The translations under genes were made by a program, and so were the position numbers. The notes beneath the pieces were generated by a model, which ran no database searches, had not been told where the DNA came from, and was given only the letters and a program-made list of their open reading frames with translations. Source: Viola odorata (taxonomy: Eukaryota > Streptophyta > Magnoliopsida > Malpighiales > Violaceae). From it: DNA of 64,000 nucleotides. Shown in pieces: positions 53,698-64,000 of this stretch (position 1 is the stretch's first letter; every line of letters begins with the position of its first letter). The stretch spans positions 39,852,579 to 39,916,578 of the forward strand of contig OY829542.1 of assembly GCA_963691705.1 (NCBI GenBank), in the 5' to 3' direction.

Positions 53698-55947
53698 ATG
53701 TCTCGCGCTAGATCCTCTACAGTTATCGAAAATCCCCTAGATCCCGAAGTTAGGAGAGCTCGTAGTGTTTTTGATTCTAATGAGGTTTTGAGGGCTGAGT
53801 TAGAGGAGAACGGTATCACTTTTCCCACGGGATACCGCCCCTTTGTCCCTTTGAAGGATACTCGGCTCACTGATGCCATGTGGGGGACGTTCCGGCTGGT
53901 TTATTTCAAGATGTTTACCTACGAATTTCATTTCCCACTTCGTACTTCTCTGATGAAGCTGCTAAACCATTACGATCTCAATCCTGTTCAAATAACTCCA
54001 CCTTCTTGGTGTGGGCTTTACGCCTTTCTTCGTTCGTGTGAGATGAAGCATATTTTCGCTCCATCGCTCGATCTGTTCCGTACATTTTTTACCTTGAGGT
54101 GTCGCAGCTGCTTGGTGGATATTACCCCAAGTTGGAATGATGCCCTTGTTCGGTTCTTCTGGCGGAACTTTCAAGGTTTCGAAGAGAACGTGGACAACTG
54201 GAAAAATGGCTTCTTCACCCTTCGCTTGCCCTCTCGGTATTGGCGCGGTGGTTTCAACTGAGAGATTACCAGTGCCGCTTGGTAAAAACCAGATGTGCTG
54301 TCTAGCATAGATGTGTCAAATGTTAACGCCCTGTTAGAAATAGAAGGGCCCTTCCTCATTCGGGAATTCGCTCGGTTCAGGCCTTTGCCAGAGTGTGTCG
54401 TTGGTGAGTTTTTCTTTTGTCACCTTATCGCTTCGATTTTCTTGACATACTAAAATATTTTATTGGCAGGTAACGCTGAGGGTCGCTCCTCCGGGGAAAG
54501 TGACGCTCCTCTGAATGTGGTGCCGCTTCAGACGTTACCTCCTTCTCCTCCGCCTGAAGGCTCAAATCGTCCGCCTATTCCGCCACGAGGAAAGAGAAAC
54601 AAAACCGTCGCGACACGCAGTGTATCCACTCGACCTTCCCATTTCCTTGAGAATTGGCTATCGTCTCGCGGTAAGGGAGTGGCTCCGAGTAACCCTATGA
54701 TTGAAGAGGTTGACAGCGATAGTGAAAGCATGGATACCGGTTCCGAGTTGCGTCATGCCACCCTTGCCCAACGGATGAAACTTAGGTCGAGAAAGAGTGA
54801 ACTCGCAGCGGAGTCAACCGAGGACGATAGCGAAGAGATCGCCGCCGAAACGGAGAGTCTCTTAAAGAGAGTTCGTAAAGAGAAGTCTGACCCACCAATT
54901 CCTCCCGTGGAGGAGGTCAACGCGGTTCCCTCCGAGGGAGTTAACACTTCACACGTTGCGGGTGCCTTGCCGGTGACGGAAGTTGTCAAGGTGCCCTCTG
55001 CCATTCCTCCCAAAGTTAACGAGGCTTCAGCAGCGGTGGGCTCTCCCTTGTCGTCTGGCGGTCCTATCTCTCCAATTCACTCCTTTATTCCGGATGTGAA
55101 CTTACCGATTTCAAATCCAATCGCTCCTCCTAACCCTCCCCCGCAGAAGCCTCAGCCTTTGTTTCTTTCTTCGATTTCAGGCATTGGTGATTACGCAAAA
55201 AGTTGTTCTCCTCCTTATATCGCCAATCTTTCCCTTCATGGTCTTCAAGGCCCCACCACATATCAGTTGGACTTGTCTTCCCTTGGTACCGACGGTCTTC
55301 GCGCTTTAGGGATATCGGACCCGCTATCGCGAGAAGAGCCAGTGGGCCGAATAGTGGGGCAAATGTTTACTTCTTCGAAGGACAAAGAAGAGTTCTTACG
55401 GCATCCTCCTGAAGCACGACATTCACGCCTTCTGACTGACATGCTGGCCAGTTTCCGTGAGCTAAATTACTTTTTTGAAGATCAACGTGACAAGGTTCGG
55501 CCTTCTCTTCATTTGAAGGGAGAACTAAGCGCTGCCTTAGGGAAGGTAACGGAGCTGTCGCAGCTTCAGGAGCGAACCTGGGCGGAGTTGGACGACTGTC
55601 GTGCTGAGCTTGCTCGAGAAAAATCGAAAGGGAAGGCTAAGATAGAGCTTCTGGAGGCGGAATTGGTGGTGGCTGACAAAAAGAATATCTTCCTTCGCGA
55701 AGAGATAACGTCTCGTGATGCGGATTTGGCCAAAGTACCTTCAAAGATAGCCTGGTGGAAGAACAAGACCATGGAGGTTTGTATCGCTGAATTTATAAGT
55801 CTCCATCGCCAGGGAACTGTCAATTCGTCAGTGCTGGCTGATTACTCTTCCAAGAGAATGAAGGATCTGGGCGAAGGTGAGGGAGATCTTTCTTATTCTA
55901 GAGAAGAGCGGGGGAATGGTGACTGCGATGTCCGCGAGGGTCCATGA
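53698..55947 (+). pseudogene. aG3 of element E: exon 1 with two stops, exon 2 complete
   Basis: Exon 1 (53698-54403) encodes the N-terminal domain, but has TGA at 54259-54261 (after WRGGFN) and TAA at 54283-54285. The intron runs 54404-54469 (66 bp, GT-AG, phase 1). Exon 2 (54470-55947) is the only uninterrupted copy here: GNAEGRSSGESDAPLN, a Pro-rich linker, the acidic DSDSESMD patch, LRSRKS, a second Pro-rich run (NPPPQKPQPLF), SSKDKEEFLRHPPEARHS, then a coiled coil (about 55540-55730) and KIAWWKNKTMEVC. It serves as the reference for aG3 structure, about 730 residues in all. The function is unknown. Confidence 0.85.
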
Positions 55948-56564
55948 TTAATCGAGGCTGCTCCATTTAGAGGATTCTTCTGTTTATTTGTTTCTTTGTC
56001 TTGTAATAACGCCTTGTTGTGCGACAATATCCGTATTTTACTGCTATTTGATTTTTATTCCGTTTTTTCGCGTTAGCTCTAAAGCTGCCTTTTTAATTAA
56101 CGCCATCTTGCGTTATCTCCTTTCTTGCGATATCGCTCTTGTTTTCTCCAAGAAATGGTACCTGCTTTTCAAAGCATTTAATGCTTGCTATCTTCTCATT
56201 AGAAATGTCGCGATTGTGCAGGCACACGTGTCCATTTCTTCCGGCGCTGCGGGCTAGCGTGCTCGAGAACTTTACTGAAATCGAAGCGTTGTAGCGCTTT
56301 TCTAGAATTGCACTCATTGCCTGAGTCTGTTCCTCATGTCGCTTCCACGCAACGACTGTGGCATCCGCCGTTTCATTCGATTACTAGGGTTATAAAAACC
56401 AATATTTATTCTTTTCCTTTTCTTTAATCATCCCACCTTCTCATATTTTCTTTTAGCCGTCTTGTTTTCTTCCCACTATTCAAGGCTCTTCGAAGTGCTT
56501 TCTCTCTAAAGGTATTTTCTTTCTCCTCCATCGTCTTCTTCATCTTTACTTCTTTAATTCTGCC
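55948..56564 (+). promoter_or_regulatory. aG3-aG4 intergenic region of E with the aG4 promoter
   Basis: There is no gene. CACGTG is at 56225-56230 (ggcacacgtgtcc) and ctagggttataaaaacc at 56384-56400, in the same relation to aG4 as in A and B. Blocks tcgaagcg, actcattgcctgag and cgcaacgactg are shared with the other copies. Confidence 0.6.
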
Positions 56565-58850
56565 ATGGCCGTTCTGAGTCAAAATCTGCCGATGAGAAAA
56601 GGATGGATATTACTGCTAGTGTTATCACATCTGAGGCCGCTCTCCGTGAGCATTTGGCCGCCCATAATGCTGTTATCCCTGAAGATTATAAGGCCACTGT
56701 TGCCCCTGAGTCAATACGTTTGAACAGTGTTTGGACGGGCAATCGTAGGGTCTTGTATGCGCAAATGTTCCATTATGGTTTCCGACTTCCCATCGACTCT
56801 TTTGTAAAAGACTTGCTTGTTGTCGGCGATCTGAATCCGGCCCAATTATCCCCAAATGCGTATTGTTGTGTTTATGCTTTTCTGGAACTTTGTAAATATA
56901 AAGGGATCACTTCCCCTTCCCTTCTGCTGCTCAAATCTCTTTTTAAGCTAATGAAGTGCCGGGGAGTGATAACGATATCGCCCCGCTTTGACGATGACTC
57001 TCTCAAGTCCTTTACTTGGAAACTCCTCCACATCGAGTCTTCCGTTGATGCTTGGAAAAAGGAGTTCTTTCTGATAGATCTTCCTGAAGATCCTAGTTCC
57101 TGGTGGCGATCTGGGTTTAACCAAAACGTTGATGATAATGTCTGGAGTCGACCAGGGACCCTTCCTCAATGTGAACAAGACTGGTTAAACAAATTGCTCA
57201 AACTGGAAATCAGCGTTCACATTCGTCAAGTGGCTTGTAGAATGGACATTCATTCTTGTGTTAAACGTGAGTGTCGCGTTACTCCCTTTTTTGTTATCGC
57301 TGATACTAATGCTGACGTTATTTTGTGATCTCGCAGCAACGGATCCCAACTATAAGCCAGAAAGCATAAGGAGACGCCTGAAGAGGGCTCAAGAAAGAGA
57401 AGAAAAGGAGAGAGCTACCTCTACGGAAGCTACTGATAAAACCACGGAACTGCCGGCTACTTCCGCGAGTCTTGCTCAAGTATCCTCTTCTTCAGCTGGT
57501 GAGGGGAATACTGATATTCCTTCGGGCGTTCCCATCGTGACCGTTGTTGCTCCTCTTGCCCAGCCTTCTTCTTCTTCCCAGGCTCCTAAGGCCATTGCCA
57601 AAGGAAAAAGAAGAGAAAAACAAGAAGCGTTGCCGCTCTTACGCCTTCTCCAGACGCGACAGGTTCTTTAGAAGCACCTCCTCCCACTACTGTTACAGTA
57701 AGGGTCCCTTTTAGCCACGATATGCTACATTCCAATGTCTGCCGTCGTTTGATTTCTCTTTTTTATATTTCATATTGCGTTCTTGGCAGGACACTACCGC
57801 TGTCGCTACCTCCGCTCCTCCCTCAGGCGATATGAATTTGGGCTACATGCTGACTGGTTCTAAGAAGAGACAGCGGCTGGAAGGTGAGGGTGGAAATCCA
57901 TCTTCCTCTACCACCAGGATGGAGAACAGACCTGAGGACGTTTTTGACTCCACGGCTGTTCCCCAGGGAGGACATTCCTCGGAATTTTTGGTGAACTTGG
58001 GCACAGGCGAGACTTTCGGGATTTCGCCCAATTCTTTCGGTGATATCAAGAGGGCTTGCAGGATTTTTCAGGCTATCAGCCTCATGGTGTTTATCTTGCT
58101 CCAGGGGGTTCGTCCACACAGGTTCACCCTCCTATTCCTCTAGCGTTTGTTCCTTCGAGCATCCCCCTGTTGCACCGTTATAGCGAAGGAGGTGCCACCT
58201 TCAACTTTGCGGCGGATCTTAGTCCGATAAGTGGGGGTGGCACTGTGACCCATCAAGTTGGACTGTACGATCTCCATAACACTGGTTTGGCGGCATTGGG
58301 GGGTGATGGCTCGGATGAAGTTTCGGCTTTGCTGGCTTCCCAAATATTGGCGTCTGCGGCAGAACGGGAGGCTTTCCTTTCCAAGACCGAGGTTGATAGG
58401 GTGAACTCATTACGCTCCAATCTTTTTACTAATATGATGAAGTTCCATTACTGGCCGGAGGAGGTGCAGCGTCAGGCTGGCTCTCTTTCCTCCTCCTTGG
58501 AGGAATTATCGCGAGAGCGGAATGAGAAGAAGAAGTTGCTGGAGGAGCGTACGCAACTATTACTGGCCCATCAGGAGCTGAAGAAAGAACATTCTGATGC
58601 CTTGGCAGCGGAGAGGGCCAAAAATACTGTCTTGGAAAATGAGAAATCATCCTGGGCCAAGGAGAAGGCTGCCCTGGAGGAAGAGTCGGCCGATAGGAGT
58701 TTGTGGCATGTCGAGCAGACTGCCGCTATTTTAGTCGATTGCTTTGAGGAAGTCCATGGGGTCGATGCGTACAAACCTGATGAGGTCACGACGGCTTTCA
58801 AGCAAAAATCTGCCCATCTTAATAATGAGGAGGGCTTTCAAGCAAACTGA
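56565..58850 (+). pseudogene. aG4 of element E: three exons, small deletions
   Basis: The original ATG (56565) is followed by a 10-bp loss that shifts the frame; an in-frame ATG at 56603 could give nearly the whole N-terminal domain. Exon 1 ends at 57266, intron 1 runs 57267-57336, exon 2 to 57697 with a frame change near 57610 in its Lys-rich part, intron 2 57698-57789. Exon 3 has a deletion of about 30 bp near 58045, after which the frame at 58056-58850 is open. It contains the coiled coil (about 58480-58690), SLWHVEQTAAILVDC and an end altered by another deletion. At the position of the TAG shared by A and B, E has CAG (Gln). The function is unknown. Confidence 0.82.
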
Positions 58851-59962
58851 GGAACCCCGAAGGTTGACGTGCCTCGAGGCTTTGCTGCCCTTTCCTTAGC
58901 AACCGAGCGTCACTAGATTTTTGTCATTATTTTAACCACTGAAGTTTGTAGCCCCTTAAAGCATTTTGATGTATTCAGACAACTTCTATCGCTATCTTTC
59001 CTTTAGTTGTCTCCTTACAAACTCTTTTGGCGTTATCTTCGCCCTGTTATCACGATGCGTTTACTTTTTCGAGCAGATCCTTAGCAGTCCCATCAAAATT
59101 ACTAAAGTCGGTATTGAGTTAGCTTTCCCGGTAAGCCTTACGATATCACTGCTTACGAGATCCTCACTCCTTCCGCTACCCGAAAAGTATTCTGCACATT
59201 CTTAATTGTAAACCATCAGTAACAAAAACATGTTACGAGGGATAGTAATTACCCGTAGGAGCCTTTCCACTGCCATCATAGGGCGTTACCATGGAACCCG
59301 TGTGAATCGCTTTCACTATCAGCTCTATACTTCACCAGGGATTACACATCTGGTTACTAGCTGAGATTTTGCGATTCTCCGCATTTCCCTCCTTTCGCGA
59401 TCGGCCCGAAAAGTGCCTCATCTTAGTGAGCTGTCAGATCGGGACGGCTATCACAAGGCTGGGGAATTTTCACTTTTGGGCGTTGTCCTCGCGTCTAGAA
59501 CCGTGTCCTTACTTAATGGCCTGGCTGCAGCAGCCCAGCCGTTAAGATAGCATTCTTGTTTCTAGCCGGAGTTTCTATTTCTTTAGGGTGTGCCTCGTCT
59601 TGATGGTCCGTCTCCACGAGAACGGTCAGTACAAGAGAAGGACTTTTCACTCCCAAAGATACCGAGTAGTGCCCTCACTTAATGAGCCATCTGATGAAGA
59701 TCGGTCATCACAAGGATAGGACTTTTCACCCCCGTGGGCGTCCAGGATCTTTCAATCCGACGTTAATTCAAGGTATGTTGGGTCGTGCCCTCACTTAGTG
59801 GGCCATCTGATCAAGACCGGCCATCACAAGGATAGGACTTTTTACTTCCCAAGATACCCCCTTTTTTATCTGACACAAAGGCAACCACAAACACCCACGA
59901 AAGCTCTCTCATCGAGCGTTAGTCATGGTTAGGGTTGACATAAATCAAAGGTGCAGATAAAA
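58851..59962. repeat. Non-coding repeat block between aG4 and pol, element E
   Basis: 58851-59400 holds no gene. From about 59410 to 59860 the family repeat recurs as tcacaaggataggacttttcac, with cactta.tgagccatctgat between units. A free-standing copy of pol's 3' flank follows. Confidence 0.78.
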
Positions 59963-62900
59963 TTAAATTCTAGGGTAATATAATTTCAAACGAGCGATAT
60001 TCCAAGAGTTGTATAAGGGTGTACCATCGAGTGTCTCTAGATGATAGGCTCCTTTCCCGACAACGTGGGTGACGCGATATGGTCCATCCCAGTTAGGACT
60101 GAGTTTTCCCATACGTTGTCCTACCGCTCGCTTGTCTCTGAGCACCAGGTCACCGGATTTCAGCAACCGCTCTTTGACATGCCTGTTATGATAACGGGCC
60201 ATCTTTTGTTTGTAGTGCTGCGTTTTCAGAAGGATTTCTTCTCGAACTTCTGGTAACGCGTCCAGGTTAGCTCGTAACCTTTCCTCATTCAGCTCCTCTC
60301 GAAAGTGAGCCACCCGTAGGCTCATGGTTCCAATTTCCACCGGTGTAACAGCTTCGGTTCCAAAGGCCAACGCGAAGGGTGTTTCTCCGGTACTAGTCTT
60401 AACGGTCATACGGTACGCCCACATCACGTATGGCAGCTCATCAGCCCACTTCTTTTTAGACCCTTCTAGGTTTTTCTTGATACCGCTGAGGATGCTCCGA
60501 TTGGTTACTTCCGCCTGTCCATTAGTTTACGGATGAGCCACAGAGGAAAATCGTTGCTCGATCCCGAATTCTGAGCACTGGTCTTTGAAGAATTGGCTGG
60601 TGAACTGCGTTCCATTATCGCTGACAAGGATGCGAGGTACGCCAAACCTCATGATAACTTGATATTTGAAGAAACGCCAAGTTTTTTCTGCCGTGATTGG
60701 GGCGACCGCTTCAGCTTCCGCCCACTTAGTGAAATAGTCTACCGCTACTATCACAAACTTCAGTTGGGACCTTGCCTTTGGGAATGGGCCTAGGATATCG
60801 ATCCCCCATTTAGCAAAAGGACAAGGGGCAATAATTTCAGATATTTCAGCAGCAGGTCGCCGAGGAATTTTGGCAAACTCCTGGCACTTAGGGCAAGTTT
60901 GCACATAGTTGTGGCAATCTCTCCAGATGGTGGGCCAGTAGAATCCGGATCTGAAGACTTGTGCCGCCAGAGTGCCACCTGATACGCGCATACCACATAC
61001 CCCTTCATGGATTTCACGCAAGGTGTGAAGACCCTCTTGTTCAGTTATACATTTGGCGGCTGGGTGAGAAAAACATCTCCGAATCAAATCCCTGTCATAG
61101 TACATATAGCGAGCTGCCTGTTTCAGCACCTTCTTCTTTCCAACGGTGTCCTCCGGCAGTTCCTCATGTTTCAAGTATTTGATTACGGGAATTCGCCAGT
61201 CGCTCTCATGCTCTTCCACACATAAAGATGCTTGCTCTTCCATGAAGGATGGTACCGATAGCTCATGATAATATACGTCTTTGGGTATGGACGCTTCCGG
61301 ATTCGCGGCCAATTTGGCTAGATTGTCAGCTTCAGCGTTTTCCTCCCTGGGAACATGCTCGAAGCTGACTTGCATGCCCTCTTTCTTTGTCTCCAATAAT
61401 TCTCGCTTTACTTTGGCGAGATATTGAATCATGATGGGTTCCTGGGCCTGAGAGTGCCCCAAGACCTGGTCAATTATCAACTTGGAATCACCACAGATCT
61501 TTAGACGCAGGTCTCCTGTTCTTCTAGTATCGTGCCTCCCTTTAGAAGAAAGTCCTTTCCCTATTCTGAGCCCGGCTAGCAACGCCTCATACTCTGCCGC
61601 ATTATTAGATAACGGCTGTAGGATTCGAATGGCGTATCGTATTTTCATGTTGTGCGGCCCATTTATGAAGATTCCCACTCCCGCCAGCTCTTGGTTTTTG
61701 GCTCCATCCACATAGATGATCCAAAGGTCCGTATAGGTTTCCGAAAATGGGAGATCCATATCGCCCCATTCCGCTTCAGGTATGCCGGCCAAAGGATCCT
61801 CTGTAAAGGTACATTCCGCTATGAAATCAGCCAGGATCTGAGCCTTTACGGATGGTCGAGATTGATACCTCAATACATACTGTTCTAGTTCAAGCGCCCA
61901 GATCAACATTCTTCCGGAAGATTCAGGCTTTCGAAATATTCTTTTCAGAGGTTGGTCTGTAAGCACGATAACGGAATAGGACTGAAAATATCGGTCCATT
62001 TTGCGGGTAGCTTGAATAAGAGCGAACGCTATTTTTTTCAATTCGAGCGTATCGCAACTCCGCATCTTTTAGAACGTGACTCAAAAAATAGACCGGGCGA
62101 TGAGAGTGGTTATCGTCGTGAACGAGGACGGCACTGACCACTTCGTCCGCAGCGCCAAGATACAAATATAAGGTATCTCCTGCCTCGGGTCTTGTGAATA
62201 GTAGGTCAGACGATAAGTAATCCATTAGGCCGATAAATGCCTCCTCACATTCCGAGGTCCACCCGAACGAGGCTTTCCTGCGTATGACTTTGAAAAAAGG
62301 AAGACACTTTTGTCCTTGCTTGGAAATGAATCGCCCGAGGGCGATAACTCGTCCAGTTAACCTTTGCACCTCTTTAATGGTTCTTGGCGATATCATCTCT
62401 TGTATAGCTTTAACCTTTGAAGGGTTAGGCTGGATACCTTTTTGGCTGACCACGTAGCCCAAGAATTTTCTCGTCTGAAATGCAAACATGCATTTTCGGG
62501 GGTTTAGCTTCATGCGATACCTTTTCATTACGTCAAAGACTTCCTTTAAGTCGCGCAGGTGATCTTGAAAGTTTGCGCTCTTTACCAATATATCGTCAAC
62601 GTATGCTTCCACATTCCTCCCTATTTGTTCTTCGAATATCTTGTTTGCCATACGTTGGAACGTCGCCCCAGCGTTCTTCAGCCCAAACGGCATCGCCGTA
62701 TAACAGTACGTGGCCTTTGGAGTGAGAAACGCAGTCTTTTCTTCATCTTCCAAGGCCATGGGGATCTGATGGTATCCAGAGTTGGCGTCCAGTGAACTTA
62801 AATAAGCGTACCCGGCGGTCTGATCAACTAACTGATCTATACGAGGGAGCGGGTAGCAATCCTTAGGGCAGGCATCATTCAAATCGGTGAAGTCGATGCA

Positions 62901-64000
62901 CATGCGCCAATCCCCATTGGGCTTAGGAACAAGGATAGGGTTCGCTAGCCAGGTGGGATATTGAACTTCGTGGATGAACCCTGCGTCAAGAAGCTTTGTT
63001 ACCTCTTTGTCCACAGCCGACGCCTTTTCACTAGAGAACGCGCGCTGCTTTTGTTGAACCGGTCGGGCATCTGGGTCCACATTGAGCCGATGCTCGGCTA
63101 TTTCACGCGATATACCTAGCATGTCTGCGGGTTTCCACGCGAAATCTCCTTGACATTTGTTCAGTAGCCGGGCCAGTTGAAGGTTTTTCGCTGGGCTGAG
63201 TTTTTCGCTGATTAGGAAGCTTGCTTCCTTTATGCCGATTACTGGAACGGGTACCATTTTGTCTAGAGGTTGAGCACGCTTCTCATCACCCTGCTCGTAG
63301 GGGTCCGCTGCTATACACACATACCTATCGCAGCTCCTTTGAGTCATGAGCGAGTAGCATTCCGCCGCCAGCTTTTGGTTGCCCTTTATGGATACTACCC
63401 CATCCCAGGAGGGGTATTTCATTTTTAGATGCTTCTGAGATATCACCGCTCCGAAGCGGTTGAGAAAAGGTCGCCCGAGTACGAAATTGTAGGGCAAATT
63501 TAAATCCACGACACGGAACAACAAGTTCTCTGATTGTTTATAGGTGTCTTCTCGAAAATATATGGGCAAAGTAATTACCCCTGTAACAGGGATTGGAACC
63601 CCATCAACACCGACTATAGGCCGTTTGCTAGGCGTTAGCTCATTACTAGGGTGTTTCATGAGATTGTACGCTTCCAGCGAAAAGAGGTTCACCGCGCTCT
63701 CGTTATCAATAAGAGTTCTTCTGATTCCATGACTGGCGATGACGGGCGTAACCACCAGCGCATCATTGTGCGGATAGACAACGCCTTTCTCATCTTCTTC
63801 GGAAAAGGATAATATCATTCGATCCAAAATGCCTATCGCACCTCCTTTTCTTATCGTGTCATCCCGTGTGCGTTTTTCTCCTTTCGCGGTTGTCGGTTGT
63901 TCCGATTCGTCCATATAAGGGGTTCCTCCCGCGATGATGTTAATCATAGGGATGTACTCGTCGTCAACCGTAAGAGTTTCTCTATCTTTTCCTCTGGAGG
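59963..64000 (-). pseudogene. pol: Protease-RT-RH-aRH-INT polyprotein of element E, two lesions, open to the window edge
   Basis: The frame is open from base 64000 to about 62038, through protease, RT (YVDD at about 62596-62607) and the gypsy RNase H. In a run of seven T (62032-62038), one base more than the family pattern shifts the frame. The correct frame then runs 62065-60530 through the archaeal-type RNase H and most of the integrase. A TAA at 60527-60529 replaces a Gln in AHPQTNGQ, and the same frame continues to 59963 with the GPY-type C-terminus. The protease motif reads LIDNESAV instead of LIDNGSAV, changing the active-site Gly (63699-63707). Confidence 0.9.

Larger units (their letters stand above)
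52185..64000 (-). mobile_element. Element E: Tat-lineage retrotransposon, 3' end lost, 5' end off the window
   Basis: aG1 (remnant), aG2, aG3 and aG4 on the + strand, then the repeat block, then pol and protease on the - strand, in the same order as B. The 3' LTR and most of aG1 are missing: the truncated LTR of D joins aG1 at about 52185 with no duplication, so the junction is a deletion or recombination event and not an insertion end. Confidence 0.9.

Overview
This window is repeat-rich nuclear DNA of a flowering plant, almost certainly gene-poor heterochromatin. I found no intact single-copy host gene, rRNA or tRNA. Nearly every base belongs to nested LTR retrotransposons, and the only host-like gene material is a decayed zinc-finger gene fragment carried inside one of them. 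The species cannot be named from the sequence.

Layout. (A) 1-12811: 3' part of a Ty3/gypsy Tat-lineage element on the + strand, with an undamaged RT-RH-aRH-INT frame, a repeat block, four genes on the opposite strand, and its 3' LTR (12275-12811). A sits in the integrase gene of (C), an old chromovirus-type gypsy element (12812-18630) full of nonsense codons. C is cut in its RNase H region by (D), an Athila-like element with gag-leader/protease coding only (18631-20791 and 50097-~52184). D was split in frame by (B), a full-length Tat element on the - strand (LTRs 20792-21381 and 49510-50096; target duplication AAATC). B carries the same four genes on the + strand, and the last of them is interrupted by (F), a 13.2 kb non-autonomous LTR element on the - strand (28515-41679; target duplication GGGGC) holding tandem repeats and a captured GRF/CCHC zinc-finger gene. 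After a truncated 3' LTR of D comes (E), another Tat element on the - strand (~52185 to beyond 64000), missing its 3' end.

The three Tat elements share one plan: gag-PR-RT-RH-aRH-INT in the sense direction, then about 1 kb of tandem repeats, then four convergently transcribed genes, called here aG1 to aG4, then the LTR. aG3 and aG4 are distant paralogues: each has an N-terminal domain of the type annotated as 'putative gypsy type transposon' (Transposase_28), a phase-1 intron at the same place, a Ser/Pro-rich linker and a C-terminal coiled coil. Each of the four genes has its own TATA box, and aG2, aG3 and aG4 share a G-box upstream. Because the genes lie antisense to the genomic RNA, their introns would survive retrotransposition.

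The second notable signal is a helically phased array of heat-shock elements just upstream of the TATA box in the LTR of D, with perfect elements also in its other LTR. This suggests a heat-responsive element comparable in design to ONSEN.
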